Assembly: GCA_037157565.1 (NCBI GenBank)
Contig: JAZHRO010000003.1
Coordinates: 36,655,001 to 36,719,000, forward strand
DNA from: Thalassia testudinum
Taxonomy: Eukaryota; Streptophyta; Magnoliopsida; Alismatales; Hydrocharitaceae
Length of the DNA: 64,000 nucleotides
Reading direction: 5' to 3'
Both the position numbers and the translations under genes were made by a program. Positions 36,794-46,538 of this stretch are shown piece by piece. The notes under the pieces are model-generated. The model saw nothing but the letters and a program-made list of their open reading frames with translations. It was not told the DNA's origin and searched no databases. Positions within the stretch are counted from its first letter, which is position 1. Each line of letters starts with the position of its first letter.

Positions 36794-37683
36794 ATGCATG
36801 GAAGGAGGTCACTTCGACCTCACTTGGTTGAACTTTGGGAACCGCTCCCAAGGAGGCGAGCCATTTCTTCTATCTGCTTAGCTGCAATAGCTAACCCTAG
36901 ATCTGGACCTAATCAGGATCTAGAAGAGCTGGACCCATGAGCTTATCTAAGAGCTCGGGTCACTGAATCAACTCAACCTTGGGATCAGAACCCAAGGTCG
37001 CGAAGACGACTTTTCACTTTGCCTAATCCTTCTCCTCAGGTTACCGAAATGGTTAACCCATATCCTAACCCTAGATATTATGACCCATACCAGTCGGTCC
37101 CTCAAAGGATCGCATCTTATAACCCAGGATATGGATTTCATACTCCTTCGTCTCACCCGTGGAACATGGGTAGACCTGATTCACCCCTTGGAACCCCTGA
37201 AGAGTTACCGATGCTTATGCAGCCGCATTATAGAATACAGAGAGCTATAGCGAGCGCTAAGGAAAAGGTCACATCCTATCTACACGAAATCCATGCTATC
37301 ATTGAGCCGAACCAAAGACAAAGTTGGATTCTGCATCAACAAGCTATGATGGAGCTTCTTCGGGAAATAGCAGAGATAACAAGGCTAATGAGACAAAATT
37401 AGGAAACTCAAGAACTACTACTGTTGAGATATCAAGTGGAAAATAGCCTTGAAGACCTCAAGGAATTCGAAATGATTATGTCGGAAGGACACACAGAAGA
37501 TTCTCGGGAGCATATACTGGAAGATCACTCAGGGGAAAAGAATCTAGCGTGGATATGAGACAGGAGCAGGAAGTATGCCGAATGGGTTCATTTGAAATTG
37601 AGGAGGAAAGGACTGATATCTCCAGGATTAAGCCGCAATTAGATTATCCTGAATCCTCGGAGACACCTCTTGGGTTAGATAAC
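36794..37683 (+). pseudogene. Accessory ORF of A, first part (Gag-like N-terminus)
   Basis: Starts MHGRRSLRPHL at 36794, the same N-terminal motif as Gag of C (MYGRRSLRPPL) and D (MHGRRSLKPPL). The frame runs to a TGA at 36938, stays open in the same frame to a TAG at 37400 and then shifts. After the N-terminus come a Pro/Tyr/Asn-rich stretch (MVNPYPNPRYYDPYQSVP), a probable helical segment (RAIASAKEKVTSYLHEIHAI, QQAMMELLREIAEITRLMR) and Glu-rich sequence, cut by B at 37684. No capsid core follows the Gag-like start. It matches the general plan of the G and B frames. Confidence 0.6.
37679..37683. repeat. Target-site duplication of B, left copy
   Basis: ATAAC, repeated at 45469-45473 on the other side of B. 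Confidence 0.92.
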
Positions 37684-38615
37684 TGATGTAAACACATTTA
37701 CACTACTTAAGATGTCTATTTATGCATGTTCTTAAGCATAGGATTGTATTTCATGATATAAATATTACATAACATGCATCATCTTGCATTTAGAGTAGTT
37801 TGAATAAAATGGAGGTTAATTGTCTCCTTTTATGTGCTTGGACAGGGCAAACATTTTATCGGGGCCTCGGATCGAAGATCCAACAGTATGGATGTGATCA
37901 GGGCGATGATTGGAGTTCAACGACTCCAAGATCGCCCTAATCAAGCATCCGTAGTATCAGATAGTGATCGGGGAACCGTCGAAGATCAAGGTCCAGGATG
38001 GTGTAAATCTGCACTTCAAATGACAAATCCAACTGCACGGATGAATTTGGATCGACGATTGCAGCCTAATGACGCAAAAATCGAGTCAATCCGACACCTG
38101 TGGCACCATCTACAACATCTAGAAGTTGGACGGCCAAGATGGCGCCACGTGGTGCCATCTCAGTCACCCAAATGGCCGCATGCAATCTCTAAAGTCTTCG
38201 CATCTGCCCTTTCTCCTCCGTTTGATCTTGATCCAACGGCTGTGGATGCGACTCGTTGAAACCGTCCGCGCGACCTTTTGGGTAAGGCAGCGTAGCTGTC
38301 CAGCGCCTTATCGCGAGGCGTTGGCACGCGTTCGAGCCTCGCCACAAGAATTCTGAAGCGAGCAGGTGCGTTGTTATCAACCGTCAGATCGCAATCCAAC
38401 AGCCGCGTGCGTCCGATAGCGTTCACGCGCTACTGCACGCGCAGCGTCATGTGGTATCCTACACGCTGGGAGGGCACGCAGCAGCGGGTGAAGGCACATC
38501 ATAAGCCGTCCGATCTCGCGATCGGACAACTGAGATTTGATGAACGTGGGTAGGCGTTGAATGCGGGTAGCTAAGGAGGTGCACGTGGGGACCACCCACT
38601 ACACCCATGTTGGGG

Positions 38616-38645
38616 CTTTAGTGACGGTTTTATCTGTCACTAAAG
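38616..38645 (+). promoter_or_regulatory. Inverted repeat upstream of the B TATA box
   Basis: Arms CTTTAGTGAC and GTCACTAAAG, perfect 10 bp, with loop GGTTTTATCT. The 3' LTR has 11-bp arms (44614-44641). Confidence 0.75.
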
Positions 38646-38701
38646 ACCCCTCATTTATTGTTTTAATGATGTAATGACCAATTTGTCCCCACTCCTTCCA
38701 A

Positions 38702-38711
38702 CTATAAAAGG
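38702..38711 (+). promoter_or_regulatory. TATA box of the B 5' LTR
   Basis: CTATAAAAGG; same in solo LTR I. The 3' LTR has a damaged form (about 44699-44708, TTATTAAAGA). Confidence 0.7.
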
Positions 38712-39471
38712 ATACCCCCTCCATACGAAATTCTCATCCCTTCCTTCTCTTCTCTACCTCTCCAAAGCTCAAAAGAAGCTTGTCCCACACCTAGGATGCT
38801 TCTCGCGAGATAAAGTCCAAATTTTCGTCCCCCTTCGGAAGTGGATCCCGTGACGACGACGACGTGCTGCTCCGTTCCCATTCTTCTGCTTTGTCCTTTG
38901 TCCTACTTCGTCCTCCTTCGTCCAGACGTCGTCCCGTCCGGCTCATCCTCCAAGCGACCGTCGAGGAGGATATCTCTCTCCCTATTCTTTTTACTGCTTT
39001 CTAATATGGATTTACTTCTTTCTAGTGTAGTTCTGCTCGTCCTCCAAGCATTCGTCGAGGCGGACATTTCTCCCTCCATTCTTTTAATGCTTTCTAGAGT
39101 AAATTTATCGCTTTCTAGTGTAATTGTGTTATGCTTTCTAGTTGTAATGAACAATCTCCTTAATGATAAATTCTCTGTTTATTCTACATCTCATTTTTTA
39201 TTTCTATGTGTAATATTCTCTCTCTCTCTTACCCTCTCTCTCTCTTCTATTTATTGTAAATAATTAGATAGTTTTAAATTGAATTACTTCATGACAAATA
39301 AAAAGAAACGCGTAGTTTTTAAATCAAACGTCTGCCTCCCTATGTTCGACCCGGAATTTTCATTTCGATATAAATTTTATTTGTTGAACATGAATTCTTC
39401 GCTTCCAAACTACAACGATAGGTTTTCCAAAACCTAACACGTTAGCGTAGCAATTCGAGCGTTCAACATTT

Positions 39472-39489
39472 TGGCGCCGTTGCCGAGGA
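39472..39489 (+). other. Primer binding site of B
   Basis: TGGCGCCGTTGCCGAGGA, tRNA-Asp type with one transition against C, 3 nt after the LTR. Confidence 0.92.
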
Positions 39490-40647
39490 GGCGACGATCT
39501 TTGATTTCTCTTCGCATTTTGTAACTTACAAATCATTTACCTTACTTTTTTTCTTTCTTATTATAATTGCAGGTACTCTTTCGAGACAGGCAAAAGCGGT
39601 AGATCGGAGAAAAGTGCTATGGAAGGTTTTGTGAGTTATCCCCCACCTCCCACCCATTAGATTTCATTCCACAACATAATAATTCAAACATCAATCATCC
39701 TAGGTGCTTTTATAAACTCTAAGGTTAGATTGTTTGTTGTTTGACACCTACACTCGCCCCAACCCCCACATTAAAAAAATAAATATAAAAAAAATCTCAC
39801 AGAGGTACACAACCTCATCTGATTTTCAAACTCAACCGGTAAACAGATCTTTGGAGCCGGTACACACATTCAAACACATAATTGAGTAGAAATAAGATTA
39901 GGTAATCACTTGTGTGCCTAATTAAGTGGTGCAACAGGCCAATTGTTTGAGTTGATTGGGCCGCACCACTTCAATTAAAATCAACTCATCAAGTATCTGC
40001 CACTTAGGTTCAACTATTAGGGATTTACCAGGCACTCCACATTCTTTTTAAGCTTCAAAGGAAAATATCTTCACCTGTGCTTTCAAAACCTGGTGTGCCA
40101 ACAAAACTTGTTTGCAAATACCTAAGTTCAATCCTAAAAGCTACTAAGCAAGATTTGAATTCTAAAATTCACTGCATAAAAAATAATCTTGCTTGAAAAC
40201 CACTGGTTGTGCATGCACAAACAAATCAATCAACCATTAAGGGCACAACCCATATAAAGGGCACATCACATTCCAAAGCACAATCAAACCTAGCCCTAAA
40301 TAAAACAGAGTAGACGTTGGCCTTAAGGATTGGACTCACTCTTCAGAATCCAGAATGAGATTATTTTTGATTAGTCTGTTTCAACTGTTCAATCTGATGT
40401 CTAGCTAGTGGAGCAGAATCAAACAATCGCGGATGGGGGGTACACTAGAAACCGGAGGCGCAAGCCGAAGGAAGAACTTTCTCCCCAGTCCCTCCTTCTA
40501 ACTGGTTGGATTGAATAGATGGAAGTAGATCAAATCGTTTCTTTATCTTAAGATGGGTTTTGGGAGTCTGTAGGTCTATAGGTTAACCCAATTAAGGATA
40601 GGTTTGATTGTTTGTATTGCAGGGTGCCTTTCTTGCTCCCGTGTCTC
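39490..40647 (+). other. 5' leader of B
   Basis: No gene seen. Contains a block (40448-40495, CCGGAGGCGCAAGCCGAAGG...CTCCCCAGTCCCTCC) shared with the A leader at 36561-36607. No MHGRRSLRP start is found here, unlike A. Confidence 0.5.
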
Positions 40648-42382
40648 ATGAATCCTTTCACATATTACACGCATTCCCGTTCTAACCCTCCCGTTGTGAA
40701 TTATCCTCAACATGACGATTATCTCGACTCGTACTGTAATCAACCATCAGTTAGTTGGGATAATTCAGATTGGGGATACAGCTCTGGACCTTCGTGCTTA
40801 GGGTCTAACCCTGAACACTTTGATTGTGATTTTTATCCTTCTCAGAGCCACATCGATTATAGATCGTCAACCTTTCATGAACAACCTAATACGATCTACA
40901 ATCAAGAAGGATTCACTGATTCTTACCCATCCTCTGATTACACTGCCTTTAGGTCATCACCTCTTTTTGAACAATTTGAAATGACCTATTATCAGGAAGG
41001 GTATAACGAATCTCAATTCGTTAATTCCCCTACTTTGACCCCAAACCCGCCTAACCCTGAACCAACTTATTTGGTTTAGGTTAACCGGGTTCAAGATAAG
41101 GTTTTGGCTAACTTGAGTAATATCATACAATCTTTAGAAGTTCAGCCAATACCTTGCATTGAGAGATTGTAGCCCCTGATTGAAATGATTGATGATTTGA
41201 ATAAGTTGTTGTTGGATTGGCTCCAGGATGTTAAGGATAAGAACCCGGGTGAGTTTCTACTTGGGAAATTAGCGAAATTGAGGATGAGATTCATAGTTGC
41301 TTTGATTCAATCATGGGATGATTCCCAGGATGAACCCTCTTTAGGAAAGCCAATGATAGAACCCACTCAGGCACCTGTTGGGGGGGACATGTGTTACGAG
41401 GCTGACCAGATTGAATTAAAGCAACCAATTAAGGATGATCTGATTTCTTCACCTAAGATCCTTGAGCCGGGGTACGAGCAAATGTATGTCTCCTTGGAAT
41501 AGAAAGTGACAAATGATTTTGGGACATACATTGATACGAATCCTGATTTCTTTGATGGTGAAGATTCAAGTTGCGAAGTCTCACACAAGTTTTCTGAACA
41601 TGATTTCTGTGAGATGACTGGTCCTGAGGAATCTGATAGATCATTTGATGCCCAATAACTGAGGAAACTGATCTTATTAGGGCACACATTGCGGATCCAG
41701 AATCGCATTTTCTGGAGGGTTCAATTCAATGCCCTGATTGTCAGTTACACCCCGTTGAGCTTATCGATAATTCTATTTTTGAGATAATTAGACCCAAGTC
41801 AATTCTGATTCTGCCACATCATTTAGACTTGGAGATTTCAGATGGGGTGATTAACATGCAAGAGGTCTCGGAATTTAACATTTTGATTGAGGAGGATAGG
41901 AGTGGGAAGTTCTGATTTGGGATGTTAACTTTGGAGGAAATGGAAGATTGAGTCGAAGGGTTCCTTTTAAGCTGAAACCATCAAATTAGAACCCTTACGA
42001 CATTTGTTTTGAGGATGTCAAACCCAAGCACACATTCAACGATAATCCTTTTGAGCTTAATTTCTCTGTAACCCGACTTTTTGGTCTTGGGTTGCATCCT
42101 CATAAATTGTAGGCCCGGCCCCGCTTGCATTCTGATTTTAGGTTTTGGATAATTTTTATCCAGAACCTAAGATATTCTCGATTATGGGGGATGGGTCTGC
42201 ACCACAATCTGGTTCACATCTGTGGACATTTGTTGATAGGTCAGAGGATTCTTCTGTTTATTCTGATTCTGACCAGCACTTGTGAATTCTTCATTTCTCT
42301 TCTTTGTATAGTGTGCCTAGCTGAAGTACTAAACTCAGCACATATACAGTTCTTTTTAGTTTTCATCTCGAAGCAGACCTGA
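40648..42382 (+). pseudogene. Accessory ORF of B, unknown function
   Basis: One frame from ATG 40648 runs through in-frame stops at 41077, 41170 and 41500, with a frame change near 41653. A last part includes two copies of the terminal motif, RLFGLGLHPHK (about 42087) and LWGMGLHHNLVHICGHLLI (42182-42238). The N-terminal 140 residues are rich in Tyr, Ser, Asn and Pro. A Leu/Asp/Lys segment follows (EMIDDLNKLLLDWLQDVKDK), then acidic sequence and a CPDC pair near 41735. The end after the motif is hydrophobic (ILLFILILTS). Order and terminal motif match A and G. Not assignable to a known family. Confidence 0.6.
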
Positions 42383-42441
42383 CATTCACGCAATTCAGGT
42401 GCTTTCTACGCTATTCCACTCTGTTTTATGCCTTTTTAATA

Positions 42442-42478
42442 CAATGAGGACATTGCATTAGATAGGCATGGGGGGGTG
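42442..42478 (+). other. Internal polypurine motif of B
   Basis: CAATGAGGACATTGCATTAG then ATAGGCATGGGGGGGTG, 1.2 kb before the 3' LTR. Confidence 0.7.
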
Positions 42479-42871
42479 CATATTCATCTCTGAATTCATT
42501 CATCAGCTCCATAGATTTGTTTTATTTTCTTTTATTAAAAAAAAAATTCAGAATTAGGAAAGAGAACTTGGGTTTAAGAAAATTTTCAATCTTAGGAAAT
42601 ACTAGATTATGATTTGAACATAATGACCCTTCAGGTCTTTGGACTTAATCAGCCCGTGTATCCACTAAAATGTAGATTTGTCTTTCGAGTCCTCTCCATC
42701 TTAATTTTATCGTAATTGGAGTAAATAAGTTTGGGTGATAAGTACACAACTTATCAACCCACCCTCTGATTTGAGGAAATTTTGAGTCTTAAGCATCTAC
42801 ACACTATCTTGTCACTGACTCATTGTTCGACAATTTTAACGGAAATTGGGTAGCTAATGAACCTTCTAGGA

Positions 42872-43123
42872 TGATATGGCTGGCAAGTTATCGTGGGTAA
42901 CAACTCATAGGTAGGTTGTCCAGAGCCCAGTCACTGGATCTTTCTCTTTTTACTTCCTTTAGGTAAATCTTAGACCAGGGAAGCCACCTACTTAAAAAAG
43001 AAAAAAAAAATCAAAAAGAAAAGGAGAAAAGAAAAAAAGAAATAAGCCACACTTCGCCGCACGAGTATGGCTGGCAAGTTGTCGGTGGTAACAGCTAATC
43101 GACCGGTTGTCTAGAACCCAGCT
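42872..43123 (+). repeat. Two copies of a structured 60-bp module in the B 3' region
   Basis: Copies at 42872-42932 and 43064-43123 share ATGGCTGGCAAGTT, TAACA, GGTTGTC and CCCAG. In each, GTT(A/G)TC can pair with GGTAAC across a 3-nt loop, and (G)CTGG with CCAG(C) at the outer edges. A purine-rich A tract (42987-43050) lies between. Confidence 0.6.
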
Positions 43124-43652
43124 CAGTAAATGCACTAAAAATTCCCAAAACACTTAGGAAGAAGCGGAGAAGTAGAATAAATCGGGGAGATATATAATGG
43201 ATTCACCCTTGTGTTGACCCCGTAAAAAATAAAAGTAGGGAGAAAGCTGCCGGTTGTAAAGATATACCTTTAGGTAGAATTCTTTTTGAGGTCACCTAGA
43301 GGCGTAGAAACTCAAAGGCCGTTTTAACTGTCGGTCAATGAGTCTATCACATTCACAATAAGATGCTTAAAATATAGGGTTCTCATCAAATCTTGGGTGA
43401 GTTGAATGACCGTAGAAAGCCACTCTTAAACCCTAAAATTTGAAAATAAAAAAAAAATTAGAAAAAAGGAAAAAGAGAAAAAGAAATTTTTCTTTGAATA
43501 AGGCAAGGGTTTGAGGCGGTCTGCATTTTGGCAGATACTCGGGCACTGTTGTGTCTTTGAAGGTTCAGTTCCTCAGTAGACAATTTCTTAATGATTGAAA
43601 ATAACTCAGGCCTAAATAATCCAGCCTAATTCTTTTATAAATAGTGTATAGT
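43124..43652 (+). other. Remaining 3' untranslated region of B
   Basis: No gene. Contains a second A/G-rich tract (43440-43495) and sequence with GCCGGTTGT and CTGTCGGT resembling parts of the preceding module. Confidence 0.45.
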
Positions 43653-43689
43653 TTTTGCTAGGGACTAGCAAAAGATAGGCATGGGGGTA
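43653..43689 (+). other. PPT and hairpin of B
   Basis: Arms TTTTGCTAG and CTAGCAAAA (43653-43673, loop GGA), then ATAGGCATGGGGGTA abutting the 3' LTR. Confidence 0.88.
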
Positions 43690-45468
43690 TGATGTAAACA
43701 CATTTACACTACTTAAGATGTCTATTTATGCATGTTCTTAAGAATAGGATTGCATTTCATGATATAAATATTGTATAACATGCATCATCTTGCATTTAGA
43801 GTAGTTTGAATAAAATGGAGGTTAATTGTCTCCTTTTATGTGCTTGGACAGGGCAAACATTTTATTGTGGCCTCGAATCGAAGATCCAACCGTATAGATG
43901 TGATCAGGGCGACGATTAAAGTTCAACGACTCCAAGATCGCCTTAATCAGGCATCCGTAGCATCAGATAGTGACCGGGGAACCCTAGAAGATTAAGTGCC
44001 AGGATGGTGTAAATCCACACTTCAAACGAAAAATCCAATCACACGGATGAATTCGGATCGACGATCGCAGCCTAACGACGTAAAAATCGAGTCAATTCGA
44101 CACCTGTGGCACCATCTACAACATCCAGAAGTTGGACGGCCAAGATGGTGCCACGTGGCACCATCTCGGTCGCCCAAACGGCTGCATGCAATCTCTGAAG
44201 TCTCCGCATCTTCCCTTTCTCCGCCATTGGATCTCGATCCAACGACTGTGGATGCGACTCGTTGAATCCGTCCGTGCGACCTTTTGGGTGAGGCAGCGTA
44301 GAGGTCCAGCGCCTTATCTCGATGCGCTGGCACACGTTCGAGCCTAGCCACGCGAATTCTGAAGCGAGCGGGTGCGTCGTTATCAACTGTCAGATCGCAA
44401 TCCAACGGCCGTGCACACCCGATAGTGTTCACGCACTATTGCACGCGTGGTGTCATGCGGTATCGTATGCGCTAGGTAGGCACGCAGCAGCGGGCGAAGG
44501 CGCATCTTAAGCCGTCCGATCTCGCGATCGAACTGCTGAGATTTGATGAACGTGGGCAGGTGTTGAACGCAGGTAGCTGAGGAGGCACGCATGGGGAGCG
44601 CCCACATTGGGGATTTAGTGACGGTTTTATCCGTCACTAAAGACCCCTCATTTATTATTTTAAAGATGTAATGACCAATTTCCCCCCACTCCTTGCAATT
44701 ATTAAAGAAGACCCCCTCCATACGAAATTCTCATCCCTTCCTTCTCTTCTCTACCTCTCCAAAGCTCAAGAGCAGCTTGTCCCACACCTGGGATGCTTCT
44801 CGCGAGATAAAGTCCAAATTTTCATCCCCCTTTGGAAGTGGATCCCGCGACGACGACGACGTGCTGCTCCGTTCCTGCTCTTCTACTTCTTCCTCTTTCA
44901 TCTTGCTTCGTCCTCCTTCATCCAGACATCATCCCGTCCGACTCGTCCTCCAAGCGACCGTCGAGGAGGATATCTCTCTCCCTACTCTTTTTAGTACTTT
45001 CTAAAATAGATTTACTGCTTGCTAGCGTAGTTCTGCTCATCCTCCAAGCATTCGTTGAGGAGGATATTTCTCCCTCCATTCTTTTAATGCTTTCTAGAGT
45101 AAATTTATCACTTTCTAGTGCAATTGTGTTATGCTTTCTAGTTGTAATGAACAATCTCCTTAATGGTAAATTCTCTGTTTATTCTACATCTCATTTTTGA
45201 TTTCTATGTGTAATATTCTCTCTCTCTCTTACCCTCTCTCTCTCTTCTATTTATTGTAAATAATTAGATAGTTTTAAATTGAATTACTTCGTGACAAATA
45301 AAAAGAAACACGTAGTTTTTAAATCAAACATCCACCTCCCTGTGTTCGACCTGGAATTTTCATTTCGGTATAAATTTTATTTGTTGAACACGAATTCTTC
45401 GCTTCCAAACTACAACGACAGGTTTTCCAAAACCTAACACGTTAGCATAGCAATTCGAGCGTTCAACA
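43690..45468 (+). repeat. 3' LTR of B, 1779 bp
   Basis: Partner of 37684-39468 with the same ends. Ends GTTCAACA at 45468, followed by ATAAC. Lacks a short segment (ACTACACCCATG-like) present near 38600 of the 5' LTR. TATA box damaged. Frames at 43996-44265, 44022-44432 and 44671-45200 are LTR noise. Confidence 0.93.
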
Positions 45469-45473
45469 ATAAC
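45469..45473. repeat. Target-site duplication of B, right copy
   Basis: ATAAC, identical to 37679-37683. Confidence 0.92.
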
Positions 45474-46267
45474 CCAATGGAGACAAGGGAAGTAGATCCA
45501 ATTGAGGATATGGATCTTGAGGCAAGCATTACATGCGACACTACTGATCAGCCTAAGCCACTTCCCATTGTAGGTGAACCTATGTTGGACCAACATCTTT
45601 TGATCTACACTCTTCTTTCACCTACATCCCTAATTTGGATGCTAGAGATTTTGAGATGACACTTTCTATCCCCGAGCATGACATCCGAAGACCAGAAATA
45701 GTTATGGATGCCGAAATTATTGAGGAGCCCAATGCATATGAGGGTGAAACTTCGAGCAGAATGAGCTGGGGATGCACCTACCATCCTAGTCAATGGCTCG
45801 ACTCTGAGCTTGAGGAGACAACCTCTGATGAATCAGAGATGGGTACTGATGAGGACGAAGTAATTTTTGACGAGGATTTCAGTGACATCCCCACCAATCT
45901 TCTACTTTCATGGATACTCCCATATGACCCAGAGCCTGGAGAGGGCATGATCTTTGATGTCAATTATCATTATGAGGATCCCTATGACTCAGATTCTGGT
46001 TCTAAGATACATTTTGATCTACTCCCTCAGCAACTTCCTGCTAATTTGTGGGACATGATAAATCAGCTGAATCAACATCATGATCCCCCCTCTGATTATC
46101 CTCTATTTTCCACCACCACTCCACACTTTCTTATAGCGAGACTTTTTGGAGTAGGGGTGTACAATCAGCTGGTTCGCATCTCTGGACGACTGATTCTGGG
46201 AGCATACGAGCATATCTTTCTCTTAATCTTAGCTGGCTCCTATGCCAGAACTGATACACCTGATTGA
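45474..46267 (+). pseudogene. Accessory ORF of A, second part
   Basis: Resumes the frame cut by B (CCAATGGAGACAAGG after the duplicated ATAAC). It changes frame near 45600 and then runs open from about 45605 to the stop at 46265. Very acidic: EETTSDESEMGTDEDEVIF, DPEPGEGMIFDVNYH. The C-terminus LFGVGVYNQLVRISGRLIL (46142-46198) is followed by a hydrophobic stretch (HIFLLILAGSYA), equivalent to the ends in B and G. About 210 codons in the longest piece. Role unknown; a membrane-anchored or nucleic-acid-associated accessory protein are both guesses. Confidence 0.6.
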
Positions 46268-46501
46268 GTTTTTGCCCAGCTGGAGGAGTTAAACTCAGAA
46301 CATATAGATACCACTCTCCCCACATTCCACCATCATTCATTTATAACCATTTTTATACATAGCATATTTTTGTTTTAGCATATTTCCCTTTTGTATATTG
46401 CATGTTAACAGGTTGGCCGGTGTTGAATATAATTTCAGGAGCAATTATAGGTGATTTTTACCCACTCATCCTCTGCAGTATTTATTTTCTTTTACATTCA
46501 T

Positions 46502-46538
46502 GCATGAGGACATGCAAGAACTTAAGCATGGGGGGTAG
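46502..46538 (+). other. Internal polypurine motif of A
   Basis: GCATGAGGACATGCAAGAAC then TTAAGCATGGGGGGTAG, 235 bp after the accessory stop. Equivalent to the motifs in B, C, D, E and G. Confidence 0.65.

Larger units (their letters stand above)
37684..39468 (+). repeat. 5' LTR of B, 1785 bp
   Basis: TGATGTAAAC...GTTCAACA. A TGTAAA/TTTACA hairpin lies at 37687-37702. CpG-rich middle. By-eye comparison with the 3' LTR gives roughly 150 differences, mostly transitions. Frames such as 37834-38259, 38160-38426 and 38841-39263 are not preserved in the partner LTR as coding frames. Confidence 0.93.
37684..45468 (+). mobile_element. Complete non-autonomous LTR retrotransposon B, 7.8 kb
   Basis: Two LTRs of 1785 and 1779 bp, a perfect ATAAC duplication, PBS, PPT and a 4.2-kb internal region with no protease, RT or integrase. 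The internal region carries one broken accessory frame, an internal polypurine motif and a structured 3' untranslated region. It interrupts the accessory ORF of A in the same orientation. It probably moved with proteins from Athila-type relatives such as C or D. Confidence 0.93.

Noticed and set aside
38841..39263. 140-codon hydrophobic frame in the B LTR, similar at 44832-45200
   Set aside because: Lies in the transcribed LTR part with CTC/TCT repeats; conservation is explained by LTR identity.
46142..46240. C-terminal hydrophobic stretch of the accessory ORF as a retroviral-type envelope
   Set aside because: No signal peptide, cleavage site or fusion-peptide pattern seen; the frame replaces pol and does not follow it.
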